64,000 nt of DNA. Source: JAWVFM01 sp038237625 (lineage in GTDB: Bacteria > Actinomycetota > Thermoleophilia > Solirubrobacterales > 70-9). The notes below the pieces were generated by a model. It saw only the letters and a program-made list of their open reading frames with translations. It ran no database searches and was not told where the DNA came from. The stretch is from assembly GCA_038237625.1 (NCBI GenBank), contig JBBRYM010000003.1, forward strand, positions 192,761 through 256,760, in the 5' to 3' direction. Position 1 is the stretch's first letter, and each line of letters starts with the position of its first letter. Positions 23,614 to 32,711 of this stretch are shown piece after piece. The position numbers were made by a program, and so were the translations under genes.

Positions 23614-25389
23614 CTACGGCGACGGATCTGCGTACGAGCCGCCGAAGATGTCGGAATTGCCGAACGCCGGCGGGCAGTCCTGCCCGGGCGCCGGCTTGGC
23701 GACGCTGGTGTCACCGGTTTCGAGCGCCATCCGCCAGGCGTCGACGGCCGGGCAGTCTGCCGCATTACGCGCGTCGTTCCAGACAGCCGCGCCATACGTA
23801 CGGGTCGCCGTCGCGTACACGTAGTCGCCCAGGAACTCGCCGGTCAGCGCGTTGGCGCTCGACCCACGCGGATCTCCGGGCACGCCTCGGTTCAGTACCG
23901 AGAAGGCCCCCGACGGCGTTGACGGATTGGCCGAAGAGTCGGCGTGCTCAACGACACCCACGAGCGAACGCGGATCCGTGGTGTTCGTCCGGTACGGCGT
24001 CGTGAAGGCGTTGTAGACGACGTAGGTGTCGGTCCCGTTCGGTGAGATCGCCGGCGCCGTGAAGAGGCCGCGATCGCCGGGCGCCTCGATCGCTCGCGGC
24101 TCCGACCACATCTGGCCCCGATCGGTGGACTCGGTGAAGTACACGTGCGGAGCAGCGAGCGTGCCGCTGACGTAGGTGAGCACGATCCGATCGGTGGCAC
24201 CGCCGCCCGTTGGAGCGCCATTGGCGATGTCGACGCTCGGGGCCGGAGCCAGATCGCTCCGTGCTCCCGCCACACCATCGATCACCGGCCGGCCCAGGAC
24301 CGGGTCGGTGGCTCCGGGCTGCGTCACAGGGCCGGCGACGGGCCGTGGCGTTGACCACCTCTTGCCGCCGTCGGTTGAGCGGGACATGAGCTCGAACGCC
24401 TGGTGGCCAGCCGAGGAGACGGTGCCGACGCCGAACACGTAGGCATTTCCCTCGCTGTCGGTGCGGACCGTGCAGCCGTCTGCCGGGTTGCGCTGGCTGT
24501 TGTTGGCAGCCGAGCTGATCGGATGCTGCGTCCAGGTGTCCCCGCCGTCGCTGGAGACAGCGACTTCGAGCGGAGCGGGCGCAGCATTCCCCTTCTCCTG
24601 ACCGACGAACGACGCCCAGCAGATGTAGACGTTGCCGAAATGCGGGCTCTGCGCAGAGTTGTCTGCCCAGATCTGCTCCTTGTCAGAGAACGTGGTCGAG
24701 GACTGCCGGCTGACGAGAACCGGGGCACAACCGGCCGCGCTGCTGGTGCACCAGGCGTTCTTGACGCCACCCGCCGCCGCTGCGATGTCGTCGGACCGCG
24801 AGACAGCGATCGACTCGAAGCCCTTGAACGCCTGATCCGTGCGCGTCTGTCCGAAGTTGGCGCTGAGGTTCGCGTAGTAGAGGCGCTCGCCGTTGCCCCA
24901 CTGAAATCCATCCGGACCCGGCTTTGGGCCGATCGCGACGGCGGGGTCGCCATCGGAGACGAGACCATTCTCGTAATACCACGGGACGGTCCCGATCGGC
25001 CCTACCTGCGGGGCGCACCCCGCATCCGGGCCGGGAACGCCGAGACAGTTGCGGGCCGACCAGCCCGTGTACGTTGGCTGCGTCCAGGTGGTACCGCTGT
25101 CGAATGAGAAATAGACGCCGGAAACCCCGATGCCGGGGGTGAAGGGACAGCTGTTGTCGGCACCCGCGTTGCAGGCCTCCATGTCGATCTCCTCGTTGGC
25201 TCCGGCTACGAGGATGTTCGGGGAGTTCGCATCGGCGGTCACGGCGGGCTCGTTCTGCTTGTTCTGCGTGAACGGAGTCGTCGGGCTCCCCACCGTGACC
25301 CGCGTGTCCGGGTTGAACGCCGCCGCCTGCGATGCCCCGGCGAAGACGGTCCCGATCACGACCAACGAAACAGCGGCAAAGCGCTTCAT
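23614..25389 (-). CDS. Secreted Asp-box (BNR) propeller, sialidase-like
   Basis: 591 residues from ATG 25389. AAGGAG stands five bases before it, whereas the GTG six bases further upstream overlaps that site. The signal is KRFAAVSLVVIGTVFAGASQ. Four Asp-box motifs (SFDSGTTWTQP, SSDGGDTWTQH, STDGGKRWSTP, STDRGQMWSEP) define a six-bladed sialidase/exo-glycosidase-type propeller. The sialidase Arg triad and catalytic Tyr/Glu cannot be assigned confidently, so it may be a non-catalytic binding protein. Confidence 0.8.
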   Translation of the reverse strand: MKRFAAVSLVVIGTVFAGASQAAAFNPDTRVTVGSPTTPFTQNKQNEPAVTADANSPNILVAGANEEIDMEACNAGADNSCPFTPGIGVSGVYFSFDSGTTWTQPTYTGWSARNCLGVPGPDAGCAPQVGPIGTVPWYYENGLVSDGDPAVAIGPKPGPDGFQWGNGERLYYANLSANFGQTRTDQAFKGFESIAVSRSDDIAAAAGGVKNAWCTSSAAGCAPVLVSRQSSTTFSDKEQIWADNSAQSPHFGNVYICWASFVGQEKGNAAPAPLEVAVSSDGGDTWTQHPISSAANNSQRNPADGCTVRTDSEGNAYVFGVGTVSSAGHQAFELMSRSTDGGKRWSTPRPVAGPVTQPGATDPVLGRPVIDGVAGARSDLAPAPSVDIANGAPTGGGATDRIVLTYVSGTLAAPHVYFTESTDRGQMWSEPRAIEAPGDRGLFTAPAISPNGTDTYVVYNAFTTPYRTNTTDPRSLVGVVEHADSSANPSTPSGAFSVLNRGVPGDPRGSSANALTGEFLGDYVYATATRTYGAAVWNDARNAADCPAVDAWRMALETGDTSVAKPAPGQDCPPAFGNSDIFGGSYADPSP

Positions 25390-25507
25390 TCCCACTCCTT
25401 GTTCCCGCGAATACCAGAACGAAAACTAGTAGACGGGACTTATCTGCGCAAGCTCCTCAGATCAGGACTCCAGCTTTTCGGGAGTCTGCCGCCGGTTGGT
25501 TCGGGGT

Positions 25508-26512
25508 CTAGAGGAAGCCGTCCGCGCGAAGAGCCTCGATCATCGAATCGAGAGTTTTGCGCGATGAGTGACGGGGCGACCAGCCGAGCTCATCCCGCGC
25601 CCGCGAGCAGTCCATGAGGACGGGACGGCGGAAAGCTTCGATCCACGTGATCTCGGCCGGCACCCCCGGCACGCGCGCCACGATCTCCGCGGCCGCCTCG
25701 ACGCCGGCCCTCGGCATCGGCACGCTGCGCCATCCCAGCGCCTCGGCGAGATCGGAAACGGAGAGCTCGTCGTCGGCCGCGAGGTTGTACGGGCCGGCCT
25801 GCCCGCGGCCCAGCGCCGCCGCCACCAGCGCATCGGCGACGTCGTCGTGGTGGACCAGCTGGAAGGGGACCCCGGGGTCCGGAAGGACTGGAGCCACACC
25901 GGGGAGCGATCCGAGCAGGCGGCCGATGGAGCGCAGCCGCCCGCCCAGACGGACCGTGTCGACGAGCGTCTTGATCAGGGTGGGGGCGTCGGGGCCGGCG
26001 ACTACGCACGGGCGGAAGATGTAGCCGTCGGCCTCCGAGCCGGCCAGGGCTGACTCGACGGCCTGCTCAAGCTCGGCCTTCTGCGCGGAGTAATAGAAGC
26101 GGTCGGTTCCGCGCGGTTCGACGTCCTCCGTCAGCCGCCCCTCGACCTTCGGGAAACCGTAGGCCGCTACCGACGACGTGTAGACCAGCCTGCGGGTCCC
26201 GGTCGCCACAGCCGAGTCGAACACGTTGCGGGTGCCCTCGAGGTTGACCTCCCGCGTCTCGTCGTGCGAGCCAAAGATGACGAAGGCGAGGTGAACGACG
26301 ACGTCCGCGCCGGCGAACAGGGCGTCAAGCGAGGAGCGATCGAGGATGTCGCCCTGGCGATACTCGGCCCTCTCCCAGCCGTGCTGCGCCGGGTCGAACG
26401 GGCGGCGCGCCATTCCGACGATCCGTTCCACCGATTCCTCGCGCTCCAGTGCGCGGATCACCGACTTGCCGATGTCGCCGGTGGGGCCTGTGACGGCGAC
26501 GGTGAGACCCAT
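25508..26512 (-). CDS. NAD-dependent epimerase/dehydratase (extended SDR)
   Basis: 334 residues. An N-terminal Rossmann motif TGPTGDIG (residues 8-15) and the active-site Y-x3-K in FYYSAQKAELE mark an extended short-chain dehydrogenase. TSSVAAYG supplies the Ser. Its ATG is 3 bases after the dehalogenase stop, so it is co-transcribed with the dehalogenase and the fused oxidoreductase. It may reduce or epimerise a downstream intermediate. The substrate is unknown. Confidence 0.85.
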   Translation of the reverse strand: MGLTVAVTGPTGDIGKSVIRALEREESVERIVGMARRPFDPAQHGWERAEYRQGDILDRSSLDALFAGADVVVHLAFVIFGSHDETREVNLEGTRNVFDSAVATGTRRLVYTSSVAAYGFPKVEGRLTEDVEPRGTDRFYYSAQKAELEQAVESALAGSEADGYIFRPCVVAGPDAPTLIKTLVDTVRLGGRLRSIGRLLGSLPGVAPVLPDPGVPFQLVHHDDVADALVAAALGRGQAGPYNLAADDELSVSDLAEALGWRSVPMPRAGVEAAAEIVARVPGVPAEITWIEAFRRPVLMDCSRARDELGWSPRHSSRKTLDSMIEALRADGFL

Positions 26513-26515
26513 GCT

Positions 26516-27397
26516 CTAGCCCGGGATCCAGTCGGCGATCATGGCGCCGAGCTCGGGGCCCGCATCCTCCTGCAGGAAATGCGAGGCGTTCTCGACCTTG
26601 CGGGGCGGTTCGGCGTTGATCGCGGCAGCGAATCTCTCGCCCACCTCGAAGGGGATGATGAAGTCGGAGTCCGCCCAGAGGTGGAGCTTTGGGCGTTCGT
26701 CGGCTCGCAGCGCCTCGAGCGTGCGCTTGCCGGCCGCGGCCCCGGGCATCGCTGGATCGGTGGGCAGCATCAGAGGGAAGGCCCGGGCGCCGGCCTTCGA
26801 CTCTGGTGTCGGGAACGGAGCGTCGTAGGCGGCAGCGACGTCGTCGCTCATGCCCCGCGCGCACGCCCCCCGGACCAGCATCGAAACGGGCAGGTCCTCG
26901 GTGCGCTCGACGAAGTCACGGAACTGCTTCCAGGCGTCGGACATCGGCTGCTCGCCGGTGAAGAGGCCCGTGTCCATGATCACCATGCGGGCGAACCAGT
27001 CCGGGTGCTCGACGGCGAGGCGCAGGCCGATGGGACCGCCCCAGTCGTGAACGACGGCCGTCGCGTCGCTCAGCTCCAGATTCGCGAGTAGCTCGCCGAC
27101 GAGCTCGACGTGGCGATCGTACGAGTACCAGCCGATGTCGGTCGGCTTGTCCGAGCGCCCGAATCCGGCGTAATCGGGGGCGATGCAGCGAAAGCCGGCA
27201 TCGCGCACCGGGGGGATGACCTTGCGCCACAAATACGACCAGGTTGGCTCTCCGTGGAAGAAGACGACCGCGGGCCCCTCGCCCTCGTCGAGGTAGGCCA
27301 TGCGGAGCCCGCCGGCCTCACCATAGGACGGCTCGAAGCCGAAGTCCGGCAAGCCGCCGAAGCGCTCATCCGGGGTCCGGTAGATGTCGGCACTCAA
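26516..27397 (-). CDS. Haloalkane dehalogenase (alpha/beta hydrolase, HLD-I type)
   Basis: 293 residues from TTG 27397 (GTG 27409 is an alternative). The start is MSADIYRTPDERFGGLPDFG, the usual N-terminus of this family. Motifs are oxyanion loop HGEPTWSYLW, nucleophile Asp118 with halide-binding Trp119 in VVHDWGG, acid Asp245 in WADSDFIIP and His273 in NASHFLQED. The cap has YDAPFPTPESKAGARAFPLM, as in DhlA-like enzymes. It hydrolyses carbon-halogen bonds to alcohol plus halide in the cytoplasm. A related epoxide hydrolase is less likely because the Asp-Trp pair is present. Confidence 0.88.
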   Translation of the reverse strand: MSADIYRTPDERFGGLPDFGFEPSYGEAGGLRMAYLDEGEGPAVVFFHGEPTWSYLWRKVIPPVRDAGFRCIAPDYAGFGRSDKPTDIGWYSYDRHVELVGELLANLELSDATAVVHDWGGPIGLRLAVEHPDWFARMVIMDTGLFTGEQPMSDAWKQFRDFVERTEDLPVSMLVRGACARGMSDDVAAAYDAPFPTPESKAGARAFPLMLPTDPAMPGAAAGKRTLEALRADERPKLHLWADSDFIIPFEVGERFAAAINAEPPRKVENASHFLQEDAGPELGAMIADWIPG

Positions 27398-27483
27398 TGG
27401 GAGACCCACGCCTCGGGCTGGGCCGTGATCTTCTCGACAGGCCTCGGGAGCTGGGCCTTGCCAATCTCCGCGAGGATCCTCAC
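27394..27483 (-). CDS. Possible 29-residue ORF linking the fused oxidoreductase and dehalogenase genes
   Basis: GTG 27483 follows the stop of the fusion gene directly, and the ORF ends in a TGA that overlaps the TTG start of the dehalogenase (ATTGAG). The peptide contains AEIGKAQLPRPVEKITAQPE. It may be a translational-coupling leader rather than a functional peptide. No family recognised. Confidence 0.25.
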   Translation of the reverse strand: MRILAEIGKAQLPRPVEKITAQPEAWVSH

Positions 27484-30400
27484 CTAGGACGCCGCGATCG
27501 CCTCGGCCGTCCGGTGCGCCAGCGCCATGATCGTGACCATCGGGTTGGTCCCCGACGCGGTCGGGAAGGCGCTCCCGTCGCCGATCCACACGCCGGGCGT
27601 GGTGTGGAGCTCCCCCCAGGGGTTGGCAACCGACGTGGAGGGGTCCGAGCCCATGCGGCAGCTGCCCATCTGGTGGGCCGAGAAGACGGCGTGCTCGAAC
27701 GGGTCGAGCGGCGCCTCCTTGAGGGCCTGGCGGAAGGCGTCGAAGTCCTCGCCGCGGCGCCACTCCAGGCCCTTGCGCTGCAGCGCAACGATGCGCTCGG
27801 CGCCGGCGGCCTCGTGCACCCGGGCCACCGCCTCCAGCCCGGCGTGGAAATTCTGGATGTCGAGCTCATCGGTCAGGGGATAGGCGGGGATCGCGTTGCC
27901 GGCAGCGTCGACGTCGACGCGCCCGTGTCCGCGGTCGCGGATCAGGAAGATGAGCCCGGATGTGTTGCGGAAGGCGGCCATGTCCTGCTTGTGCTGGCGC
28001 CCCGAACGCCACGGGGTGGCGGCCGCGCTGATGCCGACTGCGTGGTGCGCCCCCTCGAGCAGGTAGCCGTGGCCCTCGGGGCCTTCGGCGAACTCGTGCG
28101 AAAGGGCGGTCTGAGGGCCACCCCACCAGGCATCCTGAGGCTCGGAGTAGTTTGCGAAGAGCGCTCCCGCGGGGTGCAGGCGCAGGTAATCACCGACCGC
28201 AGGGCCCCCGATCTCCGAGCGGCGAAGTAGCGCCGGCGACTCGATCGAGCCGCAGGCGACCACGACTTGCGGCGCACGAACCACGACCCGAGCGACGACC
28301 CCGTCCGGGCTCATGTAGGTGCCCTCGATCCCCGCCGCCCTGCCGTCCTCCACCAGGATGCGATCCGCGCGGCAGTTGACCACCAAATCGGCACCGCGCG
28401 CGTGGGCGTCGGCGAGGTACGTGCGCTGAGTGGAGTTCTTGGCACCGGTTACGTCACCGAAGCCGACGTAGCCCGCGAGGTTGGGGTCGTGGCGAGCGGG
28501 ATCGACGTTGCGGGTGACGAGGTCGAAGTCCCAGCCGAGCGCCTCGCAGCCCTCTTTCAGGCGCTGGTGAGGACCGTTCAACTCTGAGCACTCGCTGGTC
28601 GCGTTGATGCGGGTCATCACCGCATCGAGGTGGCGGTCGTAGTCGGGTCCGTCGAGCCCCTCGAGTCCGAACTCGCGTGCCCACTGCTCGCGCACCCAGG
28701 GGAACGTTCGCAGGCAGTTCTGCCAGTTGATGACGGTGCCGCCACCGAGCGAGGACCCTGCCTGGATGGATACCTGGCCCTCGGCCGTCGGCATCGGGCC
28801 TCCGCGCAGATAGAGGTTCTGGTAGCCCCAGGCCTCGAGGCTATTGAAGTCGGACTCGTTGAAGTAGCCGCCCATCTCGACGACGCAGACCTGCTTGCCG
28901 GCCTCGGCCAGCGTCCCCGCGATGACTCCGCCGCCTGCACCGGAGCCGACGATGCAGACGTCGGCCTCGATCGTCATCACTTCTCCCACCGCCTGCGGCC
29001 GGCGCACCTGCAGGGGCTTGGGCTCGTCCGCCGGAAGCGCCTGCGGTCCGGGATAGCCGATGGCGTCCCAGCTCGGGTTGCGGCCGGTGCCGAGGTCGGG
29101 GAGGACGTAGAAGAGCGAGAGGCTGAGGCCGCGGAGGGTCGTGATCCCTGCCAGAGCCTCGGGCCCGGAGTCCGACACGGCGTGGATAACCGCCTCCCGC
29201 GTCTCCAGCGGCGCCTCAGCGCTCAGGCCGTTCGCGGCCAGGGCATCGAGCAGCTGGGCAAGCCCCGCGAGCTGTTCGGGTGGGGCCCCCGACTGGAGCA
29301 GGGCGATCTCGATCGCCTCGGGCACGTTCTGGTGAGAGCCTGCGCGAGCCCAGAAGCCAAAGGGGTCGGACTCTCCCTCCGGCGGCTCCAGCGACGGGAT
29401 CAGCGTGTCGGTGAACGCCACGAGCGTTCGCCGCTGCTCATCGTTGAAGATCGTGCTGGTGGCCAGGGCCGCGAACGTCTCGCCGATCGTCCGCGAGACA
29501 TCGGCCGAGTAGGGGAAGAAGTGCGCATCGCGGGACGGCGCGTAACCGGGGGTGACCATGATCGACTGGCGCTTCGTGTACTTGCGGATGCCGTCGGGGC
29601 CGTGGCGCGAACCGAGCCCCGATGCCTTCCAGCCGCCCATCGGCAGCTCCAGCGCCCCGTAGTTGACCTGGGCGTCGTTGACGCAGGCAACTCCGGCCTC
29701 GATCCGCCGAGCGATCGCCTCGCCGCGGTCGGTGTCGCGTGTCCACACCGAGGCCTGAAGGCCGTACGGGCCGTCATTGGCCAGGGCGACGGCCTCGTCG
29801 GCGTCGGCGACCTTCATCACCGGCAGGGTCGGGCCGAATGTTTCCTCGCGCATGCACAGCATCGAGTGGTCCACGCCGGTGAGCACGGTGGGCTCATAGA
29901 AGCGCCCCGGGCCCTCGCCGGGCTTGCCGCCCGTCACCACGGTCGCGCCCCTGGTCACAGCGTCGCGAACGTGCGAGTCGATGAGCTCGAGCTGCGGCTC
30001 GAAGATGATCGCGCCCACGTCGACCGTGCCGGGAGCGCCGGGGGGGCCCTGGCGAAGTCCTTCGACCTTGCTGCGAACCCGCTCCACGAACTCGTCGTGA
30101 ATGGGCGCCTCGGCGTAGATGCGCTCGACCGAGATGCAGACCTGCCCCGAGTTGTTCATGCCATAGCTGACTGCGGCGTTGGCGGCGCGCTCGAGGTCCG
30201 CATCGGCCAGCACGATCATCGGGTCCTTGCCGCCGAGCTCCAGGCTCACAGGCGTCAGGGTCTGGGCGGCCTGGGCCATCACCTTCTTGCCGGTGGCGAC
30301 CGAGCCGGTGAACATGACCGCGTCGACCTCGTCGATCAGCGCCGAGCCGGTTTCGCCGCGGCCGGTCGCAACGGCGAAGACGTCCGCGGGAAGGCCGCAC

Positions 30401-31002
30401 TCCGCAAGCATCTCCGCCATCAGAAGCGACGTCAGAGGCGTCACCTCGCTCGGTTTCAGGATCACGGCGTTGCCGGCAGCGAGGGCGGGGATGCAGTCGC
30501 CAAATGAGTTGTTGAGTGGGTAGTTCCACGGGCCGATCACGCCGACCAGGCCGATCGGCGCGTAGCGGACGAGGAGCTTGCGGCCGCGCACGAACGGGGA
30601 GGCGGACTGGATCTCTTCGTCGGCGAGGTAGGCGGGCGCCATCTTCGCCCAGAACTCCAGCGCGGCGAGGCCGTAGGAGAGCTCGGCAAACTGCGTCTCG
30701 TCCACCGGCCTGCCGGTCTCGCCACAGATCGTCGCCGCGACCCGCTCGCCGTTCGCGGCGAGCCACGCACGAGCAGCGAGCAGGACCCTGGCTCGATCCT
30801 CGAACCCGGCCTCCGCCCAGGCTGGCTGTGCTGCCCGTCCCGCCTCCGCCAGCGAGTGGACCGTGGCGGCGTCGAGCGCGGGAACGTTCGCAAGTGTCTC
30901 GCCCGTGGCCGGGTTCTCCACGGCGATCGTCGCGCCGTTGGCGCCGGCGCCGTTCGCGCCTACGCCCGCAACATCCTCGGCAGCCGGAGCCTTGGCCTCC
31001 AC
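27484..31002 (-). CDS. Aldehyde dehydrogenase / fatty-alcohol-oxidase-type GMC oxidoreductase fusion
   Basis: 1172 residues in one unbroken frame. Residues ~25-490 are a complete NAD(P)-aldehyde dehydrogenase (PWNYPLNN, FTGSVATGKK, catalytic Glu255 in LELGGK and Cys289 in GQVC). Residues ~505-670 match the helical N-terminal part of long-chain fatty alcohol oxidases (DEQRRTLVAFTDTLIPSLEP). Residues ~680-1172 are the FAD-binding GMC unit with GSGAGGG at 686-692, His1110 in HQMGSCRMGSDP and Asn1153 in SGTNPM. The protein could convert an alcohol to aldehyde and then to acid without releasing the aldehyde. It heads the dehalogenase operon. The N-terminal ~25 residues are Ala/Gly-rich. Confidence 0.9.
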   Translation of the reverse strand: MEAKAPAAEDVAGVGANGAGANGATIAVENPATGETLANVPALDAATVHSLAEAGRAAQPAWAEAGFEDRARVLLAARAWLAANGERVAATICGETGRPVDETQFAELSYGLAALEFWAKMAPAYLADEEIQSASPFVRGRKLLVRYAPIGLVGVIGPWNYPLNNSFGDCIPALAAGNAVILKPSEVTPLTSLLMAEMLAECGLPADVFAVATGRGETGSALIDEVDAVMFTGSVATGKKVMAQAAQTLTPVSLELGGKDPMIVLADADLERAANAAVSYGMNNSGQVCISVERIYAEAPIHDEFVERVRSKVEGLRQGPPGAPGTVDVGAIIFEPQLELIDSHVRDAVTRGATVVTGGKPGEGPGRFYEPTVLTGVDHSMLCMREETFGPTLPVMKVADADEAVALANDGPYGLQASVWTRDTDRGEAIARRIEAGVACVNDAQVNYGALELPMGGWKASGLGSRHGPDGIRKYTKRQSIMVTPGYAPSRDAHFFPYSADVSRTIGETFAALATSTIFNDEQRRTLVAFTDTLIPSLEPPEGESDPFGFWARAGSHQNVPEAIEIALLQSGAPPEQLAGLAQLLDALAANGLSAEAPLETREAVIHAVSDSGPEALAGITTLRGLSLSLFYVLPDLGTGRNPSWDAIGYPGPQALPADEPKPLQVRRPQAVGEVMTIEADVCIVGSGAGGGVIAGTLAEAGKQVCVVEMGGYFNESDFNSLEAWGYQNLYLRGGPMPTAEGQVSIQAGSSLGGGTVINWQNCLRTFPWVREQWAREFGLEGLDGPDYDRHLDAVMTRINATSECSELNGPHQRLKEGCEALGWDFDLVTRNVDPARHDPNLAGYVGFGDVTGAKNSTQRTYLADAHARGADLVVNCRADRILVEDGRAAGIEGTYMSPDGVVARVVVRAPQVVVACGSIESPALLRRSEIGGPAVGDYLRLHPAGALFANYSEPQDAWWGGPQTALSHEFAEGPEGHGYLLEGAHHAVGISAAATPWRSGRQHKQDMAAFRNTSGLIFLIRDRGHGRVDVDAAGNAIPAYPLTDELDIQNFHAGLEAVARVHEAAGAERIVALQRKGLEWRRGEDFDAFRQALKEAPLDPFEHAVFSAHQMGSCRMGSDPSTSVANPWGELHTTPGVWIGDGSAFPTASGTNPMVTIMALAHRTAEAIAAS

Positions 31003-31066
31003 CGCGGCCGAGTCTATCGGGGGAAGTCGCTGCCGGAGGGCGGCGGCGGCGTGCCACGATGCGCGC

Positions 31067-32230
31067 GTGAGAACGGTCGTCGTCTCCGATCTTCACCTTG
31101 GCTCCGGAGCGGGAGGAGATCTCCTGCGGCACGAGGCCCCTCGCGAGATCCTCATGGCGAAAGTCGCCGGCGCCGACCGCGTCATCCTGCTGGGAGACGT
31201 CCTCGAGATGCGCGACCGCCCCGTGGGCGATGTGGTCCGGATCGCCGCCCCATTTTTCGCCGATCTCGCGGAGGCCGTGGGCGGGGCGCAGGTGGTCGTC
31301 GTTCCCGGAAACCACGACCACCACCTCGTCGAACCGTGGCTCGAGCGGCGGATGCTCGAAGGCGCCGCCCCGCTCGAGCTCGAGCAGCACACAGAGCCCG
31401 ACGGAGCCCTCGCCGCGCTCGCGCGGGTGGGCGGCGGCGTTGAGCTCGATCTGGCCTACCCGGGGATCTGGCTCGCCGACGGCGTCTACGCCACGCATGG
31501 CCACTACCTCGACCGTCACCTCACCATCCCCACGTTCGAGCGGCTGGGTGTCGGAGCCGTCGAGCGCCTTCTTGGAATGCACACCACCGGACCCGACCCT
31601 CTGGACCCGCCAGGCGCCGACGAGCCGCCTGGGCCCGACCAGTACGAGCGCGCCCAGGGCCCGATCTACGCGCTTCTCTACGCGCTCGCCCAGGGGGCCG
31701 AGCCCGACCGGGTCGGAGCCGGCAACCCGACCCTCCGCCTCTGGCGCTCCGTCGCCCGTGGCAGCTCGCCGAGCAAGCGTGCACGCAACTGGTTACTGGG
31801 GTCGGTGGCGGTCCCCGGCGCCGTCGGCATCGCCAACCGGCTCGGCCTCGGCCCAGTCCAGGCCGACATCTCCGCCGGCGCGATCACGGCGGCCGGCCTT
31901 GTCGCGATCTCCGACGTGGTCGAGCGCCTGGGGATCGAGGCGCGAACCGTCATCTTTGGCCACACGCACCGCCGCGGCCCCATGCCGGGGGACGGCGACT
32001 GGACACTGCCGAACGGCGGCCGGGTCGTGAATACCGGCAGCTGGGTCCACTCTCCCACCCTCCTGCGAGCGACCGCCGACCGAAGCCCCTACTGGCCGGG
32101 AACGATCGCCGTCATCGAGGATGGCGCCGAGCCCGAGCAGTGCCACCTCCTCGACGGGCACACTCGGGAGGAGCTCGCCGGCTTGGCGGGCGACGAGAAG
32201 CCAGTGCCCGGCCCCCATCTTCGCAACTGA
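31067..32230 (+). CDS. Metallophosphoesterase
   Basis: 387 residues from GTG 31067, which places the first metal motif at the N-terminus (TVVVSDLHLGSG). A longer open frame upstream is antisense to the fusion gene. Further calcineurin-like motifs are LGDVLEM, PGNHDHH, ATHGHYLDRH and FGHTHRRG, giving the full dinuclear metal site. It probably hydrolyses a phosphomonoester or phosphodiester. Resemblance to UDP-2,3-diacylglucosamine hydrolase is only general. It is divergent from the fusion gene with about 65 bases between. Confidence 0.88.
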   Translation: MRTVVVSDLHLGSGAGGDLLRHEAPREILMAKVAGADRVILLGDVLEMRDRPVGDVVRIAAPFFADLAEAVGGAQVVVVPGNHDHHLVEPWLERRMLEGAAPLELEQHTEPDGALAALARVGGGVELDLAYPGIWLADGVYATHGHYLDRHLTIPTFERLGVGAVERLLGMHTTGPDPLDPPGADEPPGPDQYERAQGPIYALLYALAQGAEPDRVGAGNPTLRLWRSVARGSSPSKRARNWLLGSVAVPGAVGIANRLGLGPVQADISAGAITAAGLVAISDVVERLGIEARTVIFGHTHRRGPMPGDGDWTLPNGGRVVNTGSWVHSPTLLRATADRSPYWPGTIAVIEDGAEPEQCHLLDGHTREELAGLAGDEKPVPGPHLRN

Positions 32231-32278
32231 GGCGACGTTGATCGAACCGCCAGGTCGCGCCCGCCGTAGTCTCAAGCG

Positions 32279-32683
32279 ATGACCCGGCTCGCGAAGCTAA
32301 ACCTGTTGGTGCTCGTGCTGCTCGTCGGGCACGTCGTCGACCACTCCGTCAATCAGCCGGCGCGCGACCTGCCTGCGACGGGCGGGGTCATCGGCATTGC
32401 GGGGTTCGTGCTGCTGGCGGCCTCTGCGATCGTCGCGCTGAGAAGGAGCCCGGCCACGGCCACGGTCTCCGTTTTCGCGGGCGCGGTGACGGCGATCGGC
32501 TTCGTCGCCGTCCATGTACTGCCGAGCTGGAGCGATGCGGTAAGCGACCCGTACTGGGACTTCAGCGCCAACGCGCTGTCCTGGTTCCTGCTTCTGGCGC
32601 CCCTCGCTGCTGCGCTCGCGCTCACGGTGTTCGCCGCGCACGAGCTGTCGACTCCCGGCGCTCCCGCAGACGCGGGCGTCTGA
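32279..32683 (+). CDS. Hypothetical four-helix membrane protein
   Basis: 134 residues with four hydrophobic segments: LNLLVLVLLVGHVVDH, GVIGIAGFVLLAASAIVAL, VSVFAGAVTAIGFVAVHVL and LSWFLLLAPLAAALALTVF. His residues in helices 1 and 3 could bind a ligand or heme but are not diagnostic. It follows the metallophosphoesterase by 48 bases and may share its transcript. Family not recognised. Confidence 0.75.
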   Translation: MTRLAKLNLLVLVLLVGHVVDHSVNQPARDLPATGGVIGIAGFVLLAASAIVALRRSPATATVSVFAGAVTAIGFVAVHVLPSWSDAVSDPYWDFSANALSWFLLLAPLAAALALTVFAAHELSTPGAPADAGV

Positions 32684-32711
32684 GCTAGGAATTACGGCGG
32701 CGGACGGGTTT

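Noticed and set aside
28630..30507. 625-codon open frame on the plus strand
   Set aside because: Exactly antisense to the ALDH-GMC fusion. The Arg/Gly/Val-rich sequence has no motif and arises from GC-rich codon bias.
29894..31582. 562-codon minus-strand frame over the fusion and metallophosphoesterase genes
   Set aside because: Shadow of two well-supported genes; no recognisable domain.
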